A stretch of 53,393 nucleotides of DNA, taken from assembly GCF_004348725.1 (NCBI RefSeq), contig NZ_SMKR01000027.1, forward strand, positions 1-53,393. Reading direction: 5' to 3'. A program made the position numbers and the translations under genes. Of the stretch, positions 9,599 to 20,251 are shown piece by piece. The stretch is from Kribbella turkmenica. GTDB taxonomy: Bacteria > Actinomycetota > Actinomycetes > Propionibacteriales > Kribbellaceae. The notes under the pieces are model-generated. The model searched no databases, had not been told where the DNA came from, and worked only from the letters and a program-made list of their open reading frames with translations. Position 1 is the first letter of the stretch, and the number at the start of each line of letters is the position of its first letter.

Positions 9599-9630
9599 GG
9601 TGGCCGGTGATCTGAGGATCACCGGCCACC
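9599..9630 (+). terminator. Perfect 14-bp hairpin between binding protein and permease genes
   Basis: The arms 9599-9612 and 9617-9630 are exactly complementary, with a 4-base TGAG loop. No U-tract follows. It sits 54 bases after the binding-protein stop and 13 bases before the GTG of the next permease, which has no clear Shine-Dalgarno. It could act as an intra-operon attenuator or a 3' stabiliser that keeps the binding protein in excess over the permease. Confidence 0.7.
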
Positions 9631-9643
9631 ACCGCCGAGTACG

Positions 9644-10653
9644 GTGTTCGCATATCTGGTCCGCCGGGTGATCGGAGCAGTGGTCCTGCTCTTCATCGTC
9701 ACGGCCGTCACGTTCTCGATCTTCTTCCTGGTTCCCAAGCTCGGCGGTGCGTCCGCCGACGACCTGGCCTCGCGCTACGTCGGCAAGAGCGCCGGGCAGG
9801 AGCAGATCCACGAGACCGCAGTCAAGCTCGGCTTCACCGACCCTCTCTACGTGCAGTACGGCCGCTTCGTGAAAGGCCTGTTCGTCGGTCAGGAGTACAA
9901 CTACGGCCCGGCGACCGAGCACTGCCCGGCGCCGTGCTTCGGATACTCGTTCCTGACCCAGCAGCCGGTCTGGCCCGACCTGGTCGACCGACTACCGGTG
10001 ACCGCGTCGCTCGCGGCCGGCGCGGCGTTCATCTGGCTGGTGACCGGCGTCGGCACCGGCATCGTCTCCGCCCTCAGACGCGGGTCCGTGCTGGACCGAT
10101 CACTCATGTCGGTGGCGCTGGCGGGCGTGTCGCTGCCGATCTTCTTCACCGGCCTGCTGTCGCTGTCGATCTTCAGCTACGGCCTCGGCTGGACCGCCCA
10201 GGGCGGCACGAACCCGATGGACGCGTCGAACCCGGCGTGGTGGGCGTACGACCTGATCCTGCCCTGGGTGACCCTCGCGTTCCTGTACGCCGCGGCGTAC
10301 GCCCGGCTCACCCGGGCAGGCATGCTGGAGACGATGAACGAGGACTTCGTCCGTACCGCCCGGGCCAAGGGCCTGACCGAGCGGGCCGTGGTGATGAAAC
10401 ACGGCCTGCGGTCCGCGCTGACGCCCATCCTGACCATCTTCGGTCTCGATCTCGGGCTGCTGCTCGGCGGCGCGATCCTGACCGAGACGACGTTCTCGCT
10501 GCCCGGCCTCGGCCAGTACGCCGTCATCGCGCTGCGGGCCAACGACCTGCCCAAGGTGCTCGGCGTGACCCTCATCGCCGCCTTCTTCATCGTGCTGGCG
10601 AACCTCATCGTCGATCTCCTGTACGCCGTCGTCGACCCGAGAGTGCGGATCTC

Positions 10654-10657
<4 letters not shown>
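9644..10657 (+). CDS. ABC transporter permease, DppB/OppB type
   Basis: A 337-residue permease that pairs with the DppC-type protein. The first helix (YLVRRVIGAVVLLFIVTAVTF) is typical of DppB. A periplasmic region with Cys residues (HCPAPCFGYSF) follows, then the transport core with the EAA loop in ETMNEDFVRTARAKGLTERAVVMKHGLRSAL. The C-terminus LIVDLLYAVVDPRVRIS is characteristic. The start is GTG at 9644, with only weak ribosome-binding complementarity just after the hairpin. It overlaps the next ATPase gene by four bases (GTGA). Confidence 0.93.
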
Positions 10658-11724
<1,067 letters not shown>

Positions 11725-11737
11725 CGGGACGACGACT

Positions 11738-12847
11738 GTGACCACTGCGAACACCGAATCCACCGGCGTCCCGGGCGTGATCGAGCCGAAGATCGGCGAG
11801 GAACTGCTGTCCGTCGAGGGCCTGGTGAAACACTTCCCGATCCGCAAGGGCCTGCTGCAGCGCCAGACCGGCGCCGTGCAGGCGGTCGACGGGCTGACCT
11901 TCAACGTGACCCGCGGCGAGACCCTGTCGCTGGTGGGGGAGTCCGGCTGCGGCAAGACCACCACCGGCCGGCTGCTGACCCGGCTGCTGGAGCCGACGTC
12001 GGGCCGGATCGTCTTCGAGGGCAAGGACATCAGCCACCTCAGCGAGGGCAAGATGCGCCCGCTGCGACGCGACGTCCAGATGATCTTCCAGGACCCGTAC
12101 GGCTCGCTGAACCCTCGGCACACGGTCGGCAAGATCGTCGGGGCGCCGTACAAGCTGCAGAACGTGAAGACCGAGCAGGGCACGAAGAAGGCCGTGCAGG
12201 AGCTGCTCGAGCTGGTCGGCCTGAGCCCGGAGCACTACAACCGCTACCCGCACGAGTTCTCCGGCGGACAGCGCCAGCGCATCGGCATCGCCCGGACGCT
12301 CGCCCTCCGCCCGAAGCTGATCGTCGCCGACGAGCCGGTGTCCGCGCTCGACGTGTCGATCCAGGCACAGGTGGTGAACCTGCTCGAGGATCTGCAGAGC
12401 GAGTTCGACCTGACGTATGTGATGATCGCCCACGACCTGTCCGTCGTCCGGCACGTGTCGGACCGGGTCGCGGTGATGTACCTCGGCAAGATCGTCGAGC
12501 TCGCCGACCGGGTCTCCCTCTACGAGAAGCCGATGCATCCCTACACGGTCGCGCTGCTCTCGGCGGTCCCGATCCCGGACACCAAGCGCAAGGCCAAGCA
12601 GGACCGCATCCGCCTCCAGGGCGACGTCCCCAGCCCGATCAACCCACCTCCCGCCTGCCGCTTCCACACCCGCTGCTGGAAGGCGCAGGAGATCTGCAAG
12701 ACGATCGAGCCACCGCTGGTCGAACTGGCCCCCGGCCACCGCAGCGCCTGCCACTTCCCGGAGAACGCCACCCCGGAGCAGGAGGCCACCGCGCAGGCAG
12801 CGGCCAAGGAAGACCCGGCCACCAGCAAGCAGAACCCGGCCGGCTGA
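11738..12847 (+). CDS. ABC transporter ATP-binding protein, DppF/OppF type
   Basis: A 369-residue partner ATPase. Walker A is GESGCGKTT, the signature FSGGQRQRIGIA, Walker B LIVADEPVSALD, and the switch IAHDLSVV. The typical OppF N-terminal phrase LVKHFPIRKG and the C-terminal CRFHTRCWKAQEIC extension are present. The GTG at 11738 lies 13 bases after the DppD-type gene. It is the last gene of the importer operon. The C-terminal 30 residues are Ala/Pro/Glu-rich and probably disordered. Confidence 0.95.
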   Translation: MTTANTESTGVPGVIEPKIGEELLSVEGLVKHFPIRKGLLQRQTGAVQAVDGLTFNVTRGETLSLVGESGCGKTTTGRLLTRLLEPTSGRIVFEGKDISHLSEGKMRPLRRDVQMIFQDPYGSLNPRHTVGKIVGAPYKLQNVKTEQGTKKAVQELLELVGLSPEHYNRYPHEFSGGQRQRIGIARTLALRPKLIVADEPVSALDVSIQAQVVNLLEDLQSEFDLTYVMIAHDLSVVRHVSDRVAVMYLGKIVELADRVSLYEKPMHPYTVALLSAVPIPDTKRKAKQDRIRLQGDVPSPINPPPACRFHTRCWKAQEICKTIEPPLVELAPGHRSACHFPENATPEQEATAQAAAKEDPATSKQNPAG

Positions 12848-12893
12848 CTCCGCCGACCAGGAACCCCGCACCGCTCCGGGCGGCGCGGCCCGT

Positions 12894-12912
12894 CGTTCGA
12901 CAATGTCGAACG
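12894..12912. promoter_or_regulatory. 19-bp perfect palindrome, candidate operator of the glycerol operon
   Basis: CGTTCGACAATGTCGAACG is two exact 9-base arms around one A. It ends 7 bases upstream of the -35 of the glpF promoter. A GylR-like IclR-family regulator is encoded in the same glycerol block, so this is the best candidate for its binding site. The assignment is inference from position and symmetry. Confidence 0.6.
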
Positions 12913-12919
12913 GCGAGCG

Positions 12920-12948
12920 TTGTGCCGCCTCGCGATCGCTCCTAGATT
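12920..12948 (+). promoter_or_regulatory. Promoter of glpF-glpK-glpD
   Basis: TTGTGC (12920-12925) and TAGATT (12943-12948) are separated by exactly 17 bases, a good housekeeping-sigma arrangement. The transcript would start near 12955, about 38 bases ahead of the glpF ATG, leaving room for the GGGAGG ribosome site. Confidence 0.6.
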
Positions 12949-12992
12949 CCAGCCAGCCGTGGTCGTCACGGCATTGGAAGGGAGGTCAGCAG

Positions 12993-13838
12993 ATGGCAAC
13001 GACCGAAGCGGTCAAGTCGAAGACTTTGCTCGGTGAGTTGGCGGCCGAGTTCGCGGGCACCTTCATTCTCATCATGTTCGGTGTCGGCGTCGTTGCGCAG
13101 GTGGTGGTCGGCGCCGGTGCGTACGACGGTGCGCTCGGTGACCACGACTCCATCGCGTGGGCCTGGGGTCTCGGCGTCGTGCTCGGCGTCTACACGGCAG
13201 GCAGGATGACCGGCGCGCACATCAACCCTGCCGTCACGCTCGCGATGGCGGTCTTCCGTGGCTTCTCCTGGAAAAAGGTGGTGCCGTACTCGGTGGCGCA
13301 GTTCCTCGGCGCCTTCGTGGCCGCGCTGCTGGTCCGGTGGAACTACAGCGAGGGGCTGAACAAGGTCGATCCCGGTCTGACCATCAAGAGCCAGGGCGTC
13401 TTCTCGACCCTGCCGGGCAACGGTGTCGACATCGGGGTCGGGATGTGGGGCGGCTTCCGTGACCAGCTCATCGGCACCGCGCTGCTGCTCTTCCTCGTGC
13501 TGGCGGTCGTCGACATGCGAAACACGTCGCCAGGCATGAACATGGCGCCGTTCATCATCGGCCTGATCGTCGTCGCCATCGGCATGGCCTGGGGCACCAA
13601 CGCCGGCTACGCCATCAATCCCGCTCGTGACTTCGGACCGCGGCTCGCCTCGTTCATCACCGGCTACGACACGGCGTTCCGAGATCAGTTCGGCGATCTG
13701 TACTTCTGGGTGCCGATCCTGGGTCCCCTCATCGGCGGCCTGATCGGGGCCGGACTCTACGAGCTGCTGATCGGCCGGTTCCTGCCGATCGCCGAAGACG
13801 AGACCGAGCCGGGCCGGGTCCCTGAGGAGACCACGTAA
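12993..13838 (+). CDS. glpF: Glycerol uptake facilitator (aquaglyceroporin)
   Basis: A 281-residue major intrinsic protein that lets glycerol diffuse through the membrane. The two pore motifs are HINPAVTLAMA and YAINPARDFGPR; Asp after the second NPAR is the usual mark of glycerol facilitators rather than water-only channels. Six membrane helices are visible. The ATG at 12993 follows GGGAGG at 12980-12985; an in-frame ATG at 12903 lies inside the candidate operator and is not used in this model. It is the first gene of a glpF-glpK-glpD operon, 30 bases ahead of glpK. Confidence 0.95.
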   Translation: MATTEAVKSKTLLGELAAEFAGTFILIMFGVGVVAQVVVGAGAYDGALGDHDSIAWAWGLGVVLGVYTAGRMTGAHINPAVTLAMAVFRGFSWKKVVPYSVAQFLGAFVAALLVRWNYSEGLNKVDPGLTIKSQGVFSTLPGNGVDIGVGMWGGFRDQLIGTALLLFLVLAVVDMRNTSPGMNMAPFIIGLIVVAIGMAWGTNAGYAINPARDFGPRLASFITGYDTAFRDQFGDLYFWVPILGPLIGGLIGAGLYELLIGRFLPIAEDETEPGRVPEETT

Positions 13839-13868
13839 TGACAACCCTGCAGCAGGAGAGGACTTCCC

Positions 13869-15386
13869 ATGGCTGACTTCGTCGGCGCCGTCGACCAGGG
13901 CACCACGAGCACCCGCTTCATGATCTTCGACCACTCCGGCAACGAGGTGGGCATCCACCAGCTGGAGCACAAGCAGATCCTTCCGCAGGCCGGCTGGGTC
14001 GAGCACAACCCGGTGGAGATCTGGGAGCGGACCAGCTCGGTCATCCGGACCGCGATGAACGCGCAGGGTTTGCATGCGAGCGACCTGGCGGCGCTCGGCA
14101 TTACCAACCAGCGTGAGACGGCCGTGGTCTGGAACCGCAAGACCGGGCGCCCGTTCTACAACGCGATCGTCTGGCAGGACACCCGCACGGACCGGATCGC
14201 CTCCGCGCTCGAACGCGAGGGCAAGGGCGACGTGATCCGGCAGAAGGCCGGTCTGCCGCCCGCGACGTACTTCTCCGCGGGCAAAATCCAGTGGATCCTC
14301 GAGAACGTCGACGGGGTCCGCGAAGCCGCCGAGGCCGGTGACGCCGTCTTCGGCAACACCGACACCTGGCTGCTGTGGAACCTCACGGGCGGTACGGACG
14401 GTGGCTCGCACATCACTGACGTGACGAACGCCAGCCGGACCATGCTGATGAACCTGGAGACGCTCGACTGGGACGACGAACTGATCTCGTTCTTCGACAT
14501 CCCACGGCAGATGCTGCCCGAGATCCGGCCGTCGTCAGACCCGAACACGTACGGCGAGACGCTGACCAGCGGACCGCTGGGTGGCCAGGTTCCGCTGACG
14601 GGTGACCTCGGTGACCAGCAGGCGGCCACCGTCGGCCAAGTCTGCTTCAAGCCGGGCGAGGCCAAGAACACCTACGGCACCGGCAACTTCATGCTGCTGA
14701 ACACCGGCACCGAGCTGGTCCGGTCGAAGGCCGGCCTGCTCAGCACCATGTGCTACAAGTTCGGCGACGAGGCGCCGGTGTACGCGCTCGAGGGATCGAT
14801 CGCGGTGACCGGGTCGGCGGTCCAGTGGCTGCGGGACCAGCTCGGCATCATCTCCGGTGCGAGCGAGACCGAGACGCTGGCCCGGCAGGTCCAGGACAAC
14901 GGCGGCGTGTACTTCGTCCCGGCGTTCTCCGGCCTGTTCGCGCCGTACTGGCGCTCGGACGCCCGGGGCGCGATCGTCGGGCTGTCGCGGTTCAACACCA
15001 ACGCTCACCTGGCGCGAGCAACACTGGAAGCGATCTGCTACCAGAGCAGGGACGTCGCCGACGCGATGGAGAAGGACTCCGGCGTCAAACTCGACGTGCT
15101 GAAGGTGGACGGCGGGGTGACCGCGAACGAGCTCTGCATGCAGATGCAGGCGGACATCCTCGGGGTACCGGTGAGCAAGCCGGTCGTCGCGGAGACCACC
15201 GCGCTGGGGGCGGCCTACGCGGCCGGCCTGGCCGTCGGCTTCTGGAAGAACAAGGAAGAACTGGTGCAGAACTGGAACGAGGACAAGCGGTGGGAGCCGC
15301 AGTGGGACGACGACGCCCGGGCCAAGGGGTACGCCGGCTGGCAGAAGGCCGTTCAGCGGACGCTCGACTGGGTCGACGTCGACTGA
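13869..15386 (+). CDS. glpK: Glycerol kinase (operon copy)
   Basis: Phosphorylates glycerol with ATP to sn-glycerol 3-phosphate, trapping it in the cell. The 505-residue FGGY kinase has the N-terminal phosphate loop [13 protein letters not shown], the [16 protein letters not shown] segment, the substrate region WQDTRTDRI, and the C-terminal nucleotide-binding [21 protein letters not shown]. The ATG at 13869 has an AGGAGAGGA ribosome site. It lies between glpF and glpD. A second, diverged glycerol kinase is encoded at 17915-19420, so the block holds two isozymes. Confidence 0.96.
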   Translation: MADFVGAVDQGTTSTRFMIFDHSGNEVGIHQLEHKQILPQAGWVEHNPVEIWERTSSVIRTAMNAQGLHASDLAALGITNQRETAVVWNRKTGRPFYNAIVWQDTRTDRIASALEREGKGDVIRQKAGLPPATYFSAGKIQWILENVDGVREAAEAGDAVFGNTDTWLLWNLTGGTDGGSHITDVTNASRTMLMNLETLDWDDELISFFDIPRQMLPEIRPSSDPNTYGETLTSGPLGGQVPLTGDLGDQQAATVGQVCFKPGEAKNTYGTGNFMLLNTGTELVRSKAGLLSTMCYKFGDEAPVYALEGSIAVTGSAVQWLRDQLGIISGASETETLARQVQDNGGVYFVPAFSGLFAPYWRSDARGAIVGLSRFNTNAHLARATLEAICYQSRDVADAMEKDSGVKLDVLKVDGGVTANELCMQMQADILGVPVSKPVVAETTALGAAYAAGLAVGFWKNKEELVQNWNEDKRWEPQWDDDARAKGYAGWQKAVQRTLDWVDVD

Positions 15387-15431
15387 TCACCCTCGGGTAC
15401 GACGAGTAACGCAATCGGAAGGAACAGCACA

Positions 15432-17144
15432 GTGGGCGCAGTGGCTCTGTCACCGCAAGCGCGGACCGAGGCCATCGACGCGATGGCCGACGGCCGGGAA
15501 CTGGACGTCCTGGTGATCGGTGGCGGGGTGGTCGGCACCGGCTCGGCCCTCGACGCCGCGACCCGGGGCCTGACCACCGGACTGCTGGAGGCGCGCGACT
15601 TCGCGAGCGGCACCTCCAGCCGGTCCAGCAAGTTGGTCCACGGCGGCCTGCGGTACCTGGAGATGCTCGACTTCCGGCTGGTGCACGAGGCGTTGCAGGA
15701 GCGCGGGCTGCTTTTGCAACGCCTGGCACCGCACCTGGTGAAGCCGGTGCCGTTCCTCTATCCGCTCCAGCACCGCTGGTGGGAGCGGTTCTACGCCGGC
15801 GCCGGAGTCGCCATGTACGACGGCATGGCGGTCAGCTCGGGGCACGGCGCCGGACTCCCGATCCACCGGCACCTGACCCGGCGCGGCGCGATGCGGCTGA
15901 TGCCGAGCCTGAAGAAGTCGGCCCTGGTGGGCGCGATCCAGTACTACGACGCCCAGGTCGACGACGCCCGGCACACGATGGAGCTCGCCCGGACGGCGGC
16001 GTCGTACGGCGCGCACGTGGCGAACCGGGTGAAGGTCACCGGTTTCCTCCGCCAGGGCGAGCGGGTGACCGGGGTGCAGGCCAAGGACCTGGAGAGCGGC
16101 CGCGAGTTCGAGGTCCGGGCCAAGCAGGTCGTGAACGCGACCGGAGTCTGGACCGACGACACCCAGGCGATGGTCGGCGAGCGCGGCCAGTACCACGTCC
16201 GCGCGTCCAAGGGCATCCACCTGGTGGTGCCGAAGGACCGGATCCAGTCCAGCACCGGGATGATCCTGCGGACCGAGAAGTCCGTGCTGTTCGTCATCCC
16301 GTGGGGCCGGCACTGGCTGATCGGCACCACGGACACCGAGTGGAACCTGGACAAGGCGCACCCGGCCGCGACCAGCAAGGACATCGAGTACCTGCTCGAC
16401 CACGTGAACGCCGTCCTGAACACGCCGCTGACCCGCGAGGACGTCGAGGGCGTCTACGCCGGCCTCCGGCCGCTGCTGGCCGGTGAGTCGGAGAGTACGT
16501 CGAAGCTGTCCCGCGAGCACGTGGTCGCGCACGCCGCGCCGGGTCTCGTGGTGGTCGCCGGCGGCAAGTACACGACCTACCGGGTGATGGCCAAGGACGC
16601 GATCGACGCGGTCGCGAACGCCCTCGACGGGCGGGTGCCGAAGTGCACCACCAAGAACATCCCGCTGGTCGGCGCCGACGGCTACCACGCGCTGTGGAAC
16701 CAGCGGCACCTGATCGCCCGGCGCTCCGGCCTGCACGTCGCCCGGATCGAGCACCTGCTGAACCGGTACGGCGCCCTGATCGAGGAGGTTCTCGAACTGG
16801 TCGCGGAGGACCCGTCGCTCGGTGAGCAACTGCCCGGCACGCAGGACTACCTGAAGGCCGAGATCGTGTACGGCGCCAAGGCCGAGGGCGCCCGTCACCT
16901 CGACGACATCCTGGCCCGGCGGACCCGGATCTCCATCGAGGCCTGGGATCGCGGGGTCGGCGCCGCCGAGGCCGCGGCCCGGCTGGTGGCCCCGATCCTC
17001 GGTTGGGACGAGGCAACGATCGAGCGCGAGGTGTCGTTCTACCTGCGCCGGGTCCAGTCCGAGCGCGACTCCCAGGAGCAGCCGGACGACGAGTCCGCCG
17101 ACAAGGTCCGCCTGGAGGCCCCGGACATCGTGTCCCCGGCCTGA
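15432..17144 (+). CDS. glpD: Glycerol-3-phosphate dehydrogenase, FAD-dependent
   Basis: Oxidises glycerol 3-phosphate to dihydroxyacetone phosphate and passes electrons to quinone at the membrane. The 570-residue protein has the FAD-binding Rossmann motif VIGGGVVGTGSALDAATRG, then SSRSSKLVHGGLRYLE, which is diagnostic for GlpD. AGGKYTTYRVMAKD lies in the C-terminal half of the catalytic core, and an alpha-helical C-terminal domain follows. The GTG at 15432 follows GGAAGGA at 15418-15424. It ends the glp operon; a short stem CCCGGC/GCCGGG overlaps its stop codon. Confidence 0.96.
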   Translation: MGAVALSPQARTEAIDAMADGRELDVLVIGGGVVGTGSALDAATRGLTTGLLEARDFASGTSSRSSKLVHGGLRYLEMLDFRLVHEALQERGLLLQRLAPHLVKPVPFLYPLQHRWWERFYAGAGVAMYDGMAVSSGHGAGLPIHRHLTRRGAMRLMPSLKKSALVGAIQYYDAQVDDARHTMELARTAASYGAHVANRVKVTGFLRQGERVTGVQAKDLESGREFEVRAKQVVNATGVWTDDTQAMVGERGQYHVRASKGIHLVVPKDRIQSSTGMILRTEKSVLFVIPWGRHWLIGTTDTEWNLDKAHPAATSKDIEYLLDHVNAVLNTPLTREDVEGVYAGLRPLLAGESESTSKLSREHVVAHAAPGLVVVAGGKYTTYRVMAKDAIDAVANALDGRVPKCTTKNIPLVGADGYHALWNQRHLIARRSGLHVARIEHLLNRYGALIEEVLELVAEDPSLGEQLPGTQDYLKAEIVYGAKAEGARHLDDILARRTRISIEAWDRGVGAAEAAARLVAPILGWDEATIEREVSFYLRRVQSERDSQEQPDDESADKVRLEAPDIVSPA

Positions 17145-17211
17145 GCCGGGTTCGACCCCTGGACGGGTCCGCCCTCCCGTGGCTTACTCGAGGTGAACCG
17201 GGGGAGGGCCG

Positions 17212-17901
17212 ATGGTCGAAACGGGGCTGGACGCACCGGGTAGGCAGTGGCGGACGATGTCCGTCACCACCGGGGTCGCCGGGCTGGCCGGGTTCGTGCT
17301 GGTGGCCGTCAGCCAGGCCCTGGTGCAGGCCGGTGGAGGCGAGCCGGCGTTCGACGCACCGGGCCAGGAGATCCTCGGCTTCTTCGAGACCCGCAACGAC
17401 ACGCTCTACCCGATCGGCTCGTTCCTCGGGCTGATCGCCGTACTGGCGCTGTTGTGGTTCTTCGCCGGGTTCTGGGTGGTGCTCCGGTCGGCCGAAGGGA
17501 TGCCGCCCTGGCGGTCGGTGGTGGCACTCGGGTCGGGGCTCGTCTACGTCGTCCTGGTGATGCGGCCGGGCTGGGATCTCGCCGGGTTCCGGGCCGACGA
17601 GGGGGTGGATCCGCAGCTCGCCCGGCTGGCCTACGACAACGGCAACCTGGGCTTCGCGAACGCGTGGCTCGCGCTGGCGAGTTTCCTGGTCGCGGCCGGC
17701 TGGATCATCCTTTCCACCCGGGCGTTGCCGGCCTGGCTCGGCTGGGTCGCGCTGGCGGCAGCCGCCGGTTTCCTCGCGGGCCGGGCGTTCTGGACGACTC
17801 CGATCTGGTTGATCCCGTACGCGGCGTACTGGCTGTGGACGATCGTCGTCAGCGTCCAGTTGCTGCGAGGACGCCTGCGAACCGCGTCGGCCGCGCAGTG
17901 A
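17212..17901 (+). CDS. Integral membrane protein, unknown function
   Basis: A 229-residue protein with about six hydrophobic helices (GVAGLAGFVLVAVSQALV, GSFLGLIAVLALLWFFAGFWVVL, LGSGLVYVVLVM, AWLALASFLVAAGWIIL, LGWVALAAAAGFLAG, LIPYAAYWLWTIVVSVQLL). I recognise no catalytic motif. Small actinobacterial proteins of this pattern (DUF4386-like) are uncharacterised. The ATG at 17212 follows GGGGGAGGG. It stands between glpD and the convergent second glycerol kinase, with 13 bases to that gene's stop. A role in glycerol use is not supported by the sequence. Confidence 0.75.
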   Translation: MVETGLDAPGRQWRTMSVTTGVAGLAGFVLVAVSQALVQAGGGEPAFDAPGQEILGFFETRNDTLYPIGSFLGLIAVLALLWFFAGFWVVLRSAEGMPPWRSVVALGSGLVYVVLVMRPGWDLAGFRADEGVDPQLARLAYDNGNLGFANAWLALASFLVAAGWIILSTRALPAWLGWVALAAAAGFLAGRAFWTTPIWLIPYAAYWLWTIVVSVQLLRGRLRTASAAQ

Positions 17902-17914
17902 GGACCGGCGCCGG

Positions 17915-19420
17915 CTACTCCGGCCGGATCCAGTTGAAGGTGCGCTGGACAGCGGCCTTCCAGTTCTCGTACTCCGTCGCCCGCCGGGCCGGGTCCATGT
18001 GCGGCAGCCACTGGCCGGCCCGGTGCCAGTTGCTCCGGAGCCCTTCCAGGTCGGGCCAGTAGCCGACGGCCAGCCCGGCGCCGTACGCCGCGCCGAGCGA
18101 GACCGTCTCGGTCACCATCGGCCGCACCACCCGGACGTCCAGCAGATCGGCGAGGAACTGCATCAGCAGATTGTTCGCCGTCATGCCGCCGTCGACCTTC
18201 AGCGCGGTCAGCGCGATACCGGAGTCGGCATTCATCGCGTCGACCACCTCAAGCGTCTGGAAACCAGTTGCTTCCAGCACTGCCCGGGCCAGGTGGCCCT
18301 TGGTGATGTAGCCGGTGAGTCCGGCGATCACGCCGCGTGCCTCGCTGCGCCAGTGCGGCGCGAACAGGCCGGAGAAGGCCGGCACGATGTACGCCCCGCC
18401 GTTGTCCTCGACGGTCCGGGCGAGCGTCTCGATCTCGGCCGCGGTGTGGATGAGCCCGAGCCCGTCGCGGAACCACTGCACCAGGGACCCGGTCACCGCC
18501 ATCGAGCCTTCGAGCGCGTACGATGCCGGTTCGGTGCCGATCTGGTAGGCGACGGTGGTCAGCATGCCGTGCTTGGACCGGACGATCTCCTGCCCGGTGT
18601 GCAGCAGCAGGAACGAGCCGGTGCCGTACGTGCACTTCGCCTCGCCCGCACTGAAGCAGGTCTGACCGAACAGCGCGGCCTGCTGATCGCCGAGCGCGGC
18701 CCCGATCCGGACCCCGGGCAGGACCTCGGTCGCCAGGCCGAACACTCCCGACGACGGCCGGATCTCCGGCAGGATCACCCGCGGCACGTCGAACGCCTCC
18801 AGCAGCGTGTCGTCCCACTGCAGGGTCTCGATGTTCATCAGCATCGTCCGGCTGGCGTTCGTCACGTCGGTGACGTGCAGGCCGCCGTTCACCCCGCCGG
18901 TGAAGTTCCAGATCAGCCAGCTCTCCATCGTGCCGAACAGCACCTCACCGCGCTCGGCCCGCTGCCGCAGCCCGGTGGTGTGGTCCAGCATCCAGCGGAT
19001 CCTCGGCGCCGAGAAGTACGTCGTCAGCGGAAGACCGCACAGGTCCGCGAACCGGTCCGGGCCCTGGTCGCCGGCGAGCTCGCTGACGAGGCGGTCGGTC
19101 CGGGTGTCCTGCCAGACCACCGCGTGGCCGATCGGCTGTCCGGTCCAGCGGTCCCAGAGCAGGCTGGTCTCCCGCTGGTTCGCGATGCCGATGGCAACGA
19201 TCTGGGACGGCTCCGCGCCGATCTGCCGGACGGCGGCCGGGACCACCCTGGTCACGTTCCGCCAGATCTCGGTCGCGTCGTGCTCGACCCAGCCCGGCCG
19301 CGGGAACAGCTGCCGGTGCTCCCGCTGCGCGACCGAGACCAGCCGGCCGCGGCGGTCGAACAGAATGCACCGGGACGAGTTCGTCCCCTGGTCGACTGCC
19401 GCCACGTACTGCTCAGCCAT
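17915..19420 (-). CDS. Glycerol kinase, second copy
   Basis: A 501-residue FGGY kinase closely patterned on Glp[14 protein letters not shown] at the phosphate loop, [31 protein letters not shown], and the C-terminal [20 protein letters not shown]. All of these regions are intact, so it should be active on glycerol or a similar polyol. It differs throughout from the operon copy, so it is not a recent duplicate. It is the second gene of a two-gene minus-strand unit, 21 bases behind the IclR-type regulator, and may be the regulator's direct partner in induction. The name glpK2 would be arbitrary. Confidence 0.93.
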   Translation of the reverse strand: MAEQYVAAVDQGTNSSRCILFDRRGRLVSVAQREHRQLFPRPGWVEHDATEIWRNVTRVVPAAVRQIGAEPSQIVAIGIANQRETSLLWDRWTGQPIGHAVVWQDTRTDRLVSELAGDQGPDRFADLCGLPLTTYFSAPRIRWMLDHTTGLRQRAERGEVLFGTMESWLIWNFTGGVNGGLHVTDVTNASRTMLMNIETLQWDDTLLEAFDVPRVILPEIRPSSGVFGLATEVLPGVRIGAALGDQQAALFGQTCFSAGEAKCTYGTGSFLLLHTGQEIVRSKHGMLTTVAYQIGTEPASYALEGSMAVTGSLVQWFRDGLGLIHTAAEIETLARTVEDNGGAYIVPAFSGLFAPHWRSEARGVIAGLTGYITKGHLARAVLEATGFQTLEVVDAMNADSGIALTALKVDGGMTANNLLMQFLADLLDVRVVRPMVTETVSLGAAYGAGLAVGYWPDLEGLRSNWHRAGQWLPHMDPARRATEYENWKAAVQRTFNWIRPE

Positions 19421-19441
19421 GCCGCCACCCCCGTCGAAGCA

Positions 19442-20200
19442 TCAGCTGTCCTCCCGCAGGTCCCGGCCGATGGCCTCGGCGGTGGCCCGGACCATGCTGA
19501 TCAGGTCCGGACGGTGCCGCAGCCGGCTGTCGCAGATGCGCTCGATCCGGCCGGTCATCCCGACCGCCCCGACCACGAGTCCGCCGAGCCCCCGGATCGG
19601 CGCCGCGATACTGGCCATCTCGACGATGTACTCCTCGCACTCACCGGCCCAGCCCTTGGTTCGGACCGCGGCGAGCTCGTCGGCCAGCCGGGCCGGGTCG
19701 ACGATCGTGCGGGTGGTGTAGGCCTCGAGCTTCGCCGGGCGGGCGGCGCCGCTGGTGTCGAACGCCAGTACGGCCTTCCCGAGCGCGCAGGCGTGCGGCG
19801 GCAGCGTCGTACCGACGTCGAGGTCCTGATCGCTGTCGTCGGGCCGGAAGACGTGGTGGACGACGACCAGTTTGCCCTCGACCAGGCGGCCGACGCGGAC
19901 GACCTCGCCGCTGCGGGAGGCGAGCGAGTCGGCCCAGTTGATCGCGCGGCTGCGCAGCTCGTTCGAATCCAGGTAGGTCTCGCCGAGCCGGCCGAAGGCG
20001 TCGCTCAAGTGGTAGTGCGCGCCGCTGTGGTCCTGCTCGACGAACCCGACCTGGTGCAGGGTCCGGAGAATCCCGTGCACGGTCGTCTTCGCCAGCCCGA
20101 GCGCGTTGCCGAGGTCGGCGACCCCGAGCCCGTCGGGTGCGGCCGCAAGCAGTCGCAGCACAGCGGCAGCCCGCTCGATGGACTGCACAGTGCCCGGCAC
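19442..20200 (-). CDS. IclR-family transcriptional regulator (GylR-like)
   Basis: A 252-residue regulator with an N-terminal winged helix-turn-helix (about 1-70, VQSIERAAAVLRLL ... LGLAKTTVHGILRTLHQVGFVEQ) and a C-terminal effector domain. That domain shows LPPHACALGKAVLAF and IAAPIRGLGGLVVGAVGMTG, as in IclR proteins that sense small metabolites. It is co-transcribed with a glycerol kinase, like GylR of Streptomyces, which controls glycerol genes; glycerol 3-phosphate is the likely effector (inference). The GTG start at 20200 lies 6 bases after a TAACCT -10, so the mRNA is probably leaderless. Confidence 0.9.
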   Translation of the reverse strand: MPGTVQSIERAAAVLRLLAAAPDGLGVADLGNALGLAKTTVHGILRTLHQVGFVEQDHSGAHYHLSDAFGRLGETYLDSNELRSRAINWADSLASRSGEVVRVGRLVEGKLVVVHHVFRPDDSDQDLDVGTTLPPHACALGKAVLAFDTSGAARPAKLEAYTTRTIVDPARLADELAAVRTKGWAGECEEYIVEMASIAAPIRGLGGLVVGAVGMTGRIERICDSRLRHRPDLISMVRATAEAIGRDLREDS

Positions 20201-20212
20201 ACCGGCAGGTTA
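20201..20212 (-). promoter_or_regulatory. Leaderless promoter of the IclR-type regulator
   Basis: TAACCT occupies 20207-20212 on the minus strand and is followed after 6 bases by the GTG start. Transcription would begin at or next to the start codon. Confidence 0.5.
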
Positions 20213-20251
20213 TCGGTGATTCGTCCGCATTGCTCCAGTTCGGTGCAGGCC

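Noticed and set aside
13837..13875. A 12-codon leader peptide overlapping the glpK start
   Set aside because: It has no ribosome site of its own and no feature beyond being open; chance is the simpler explanation.
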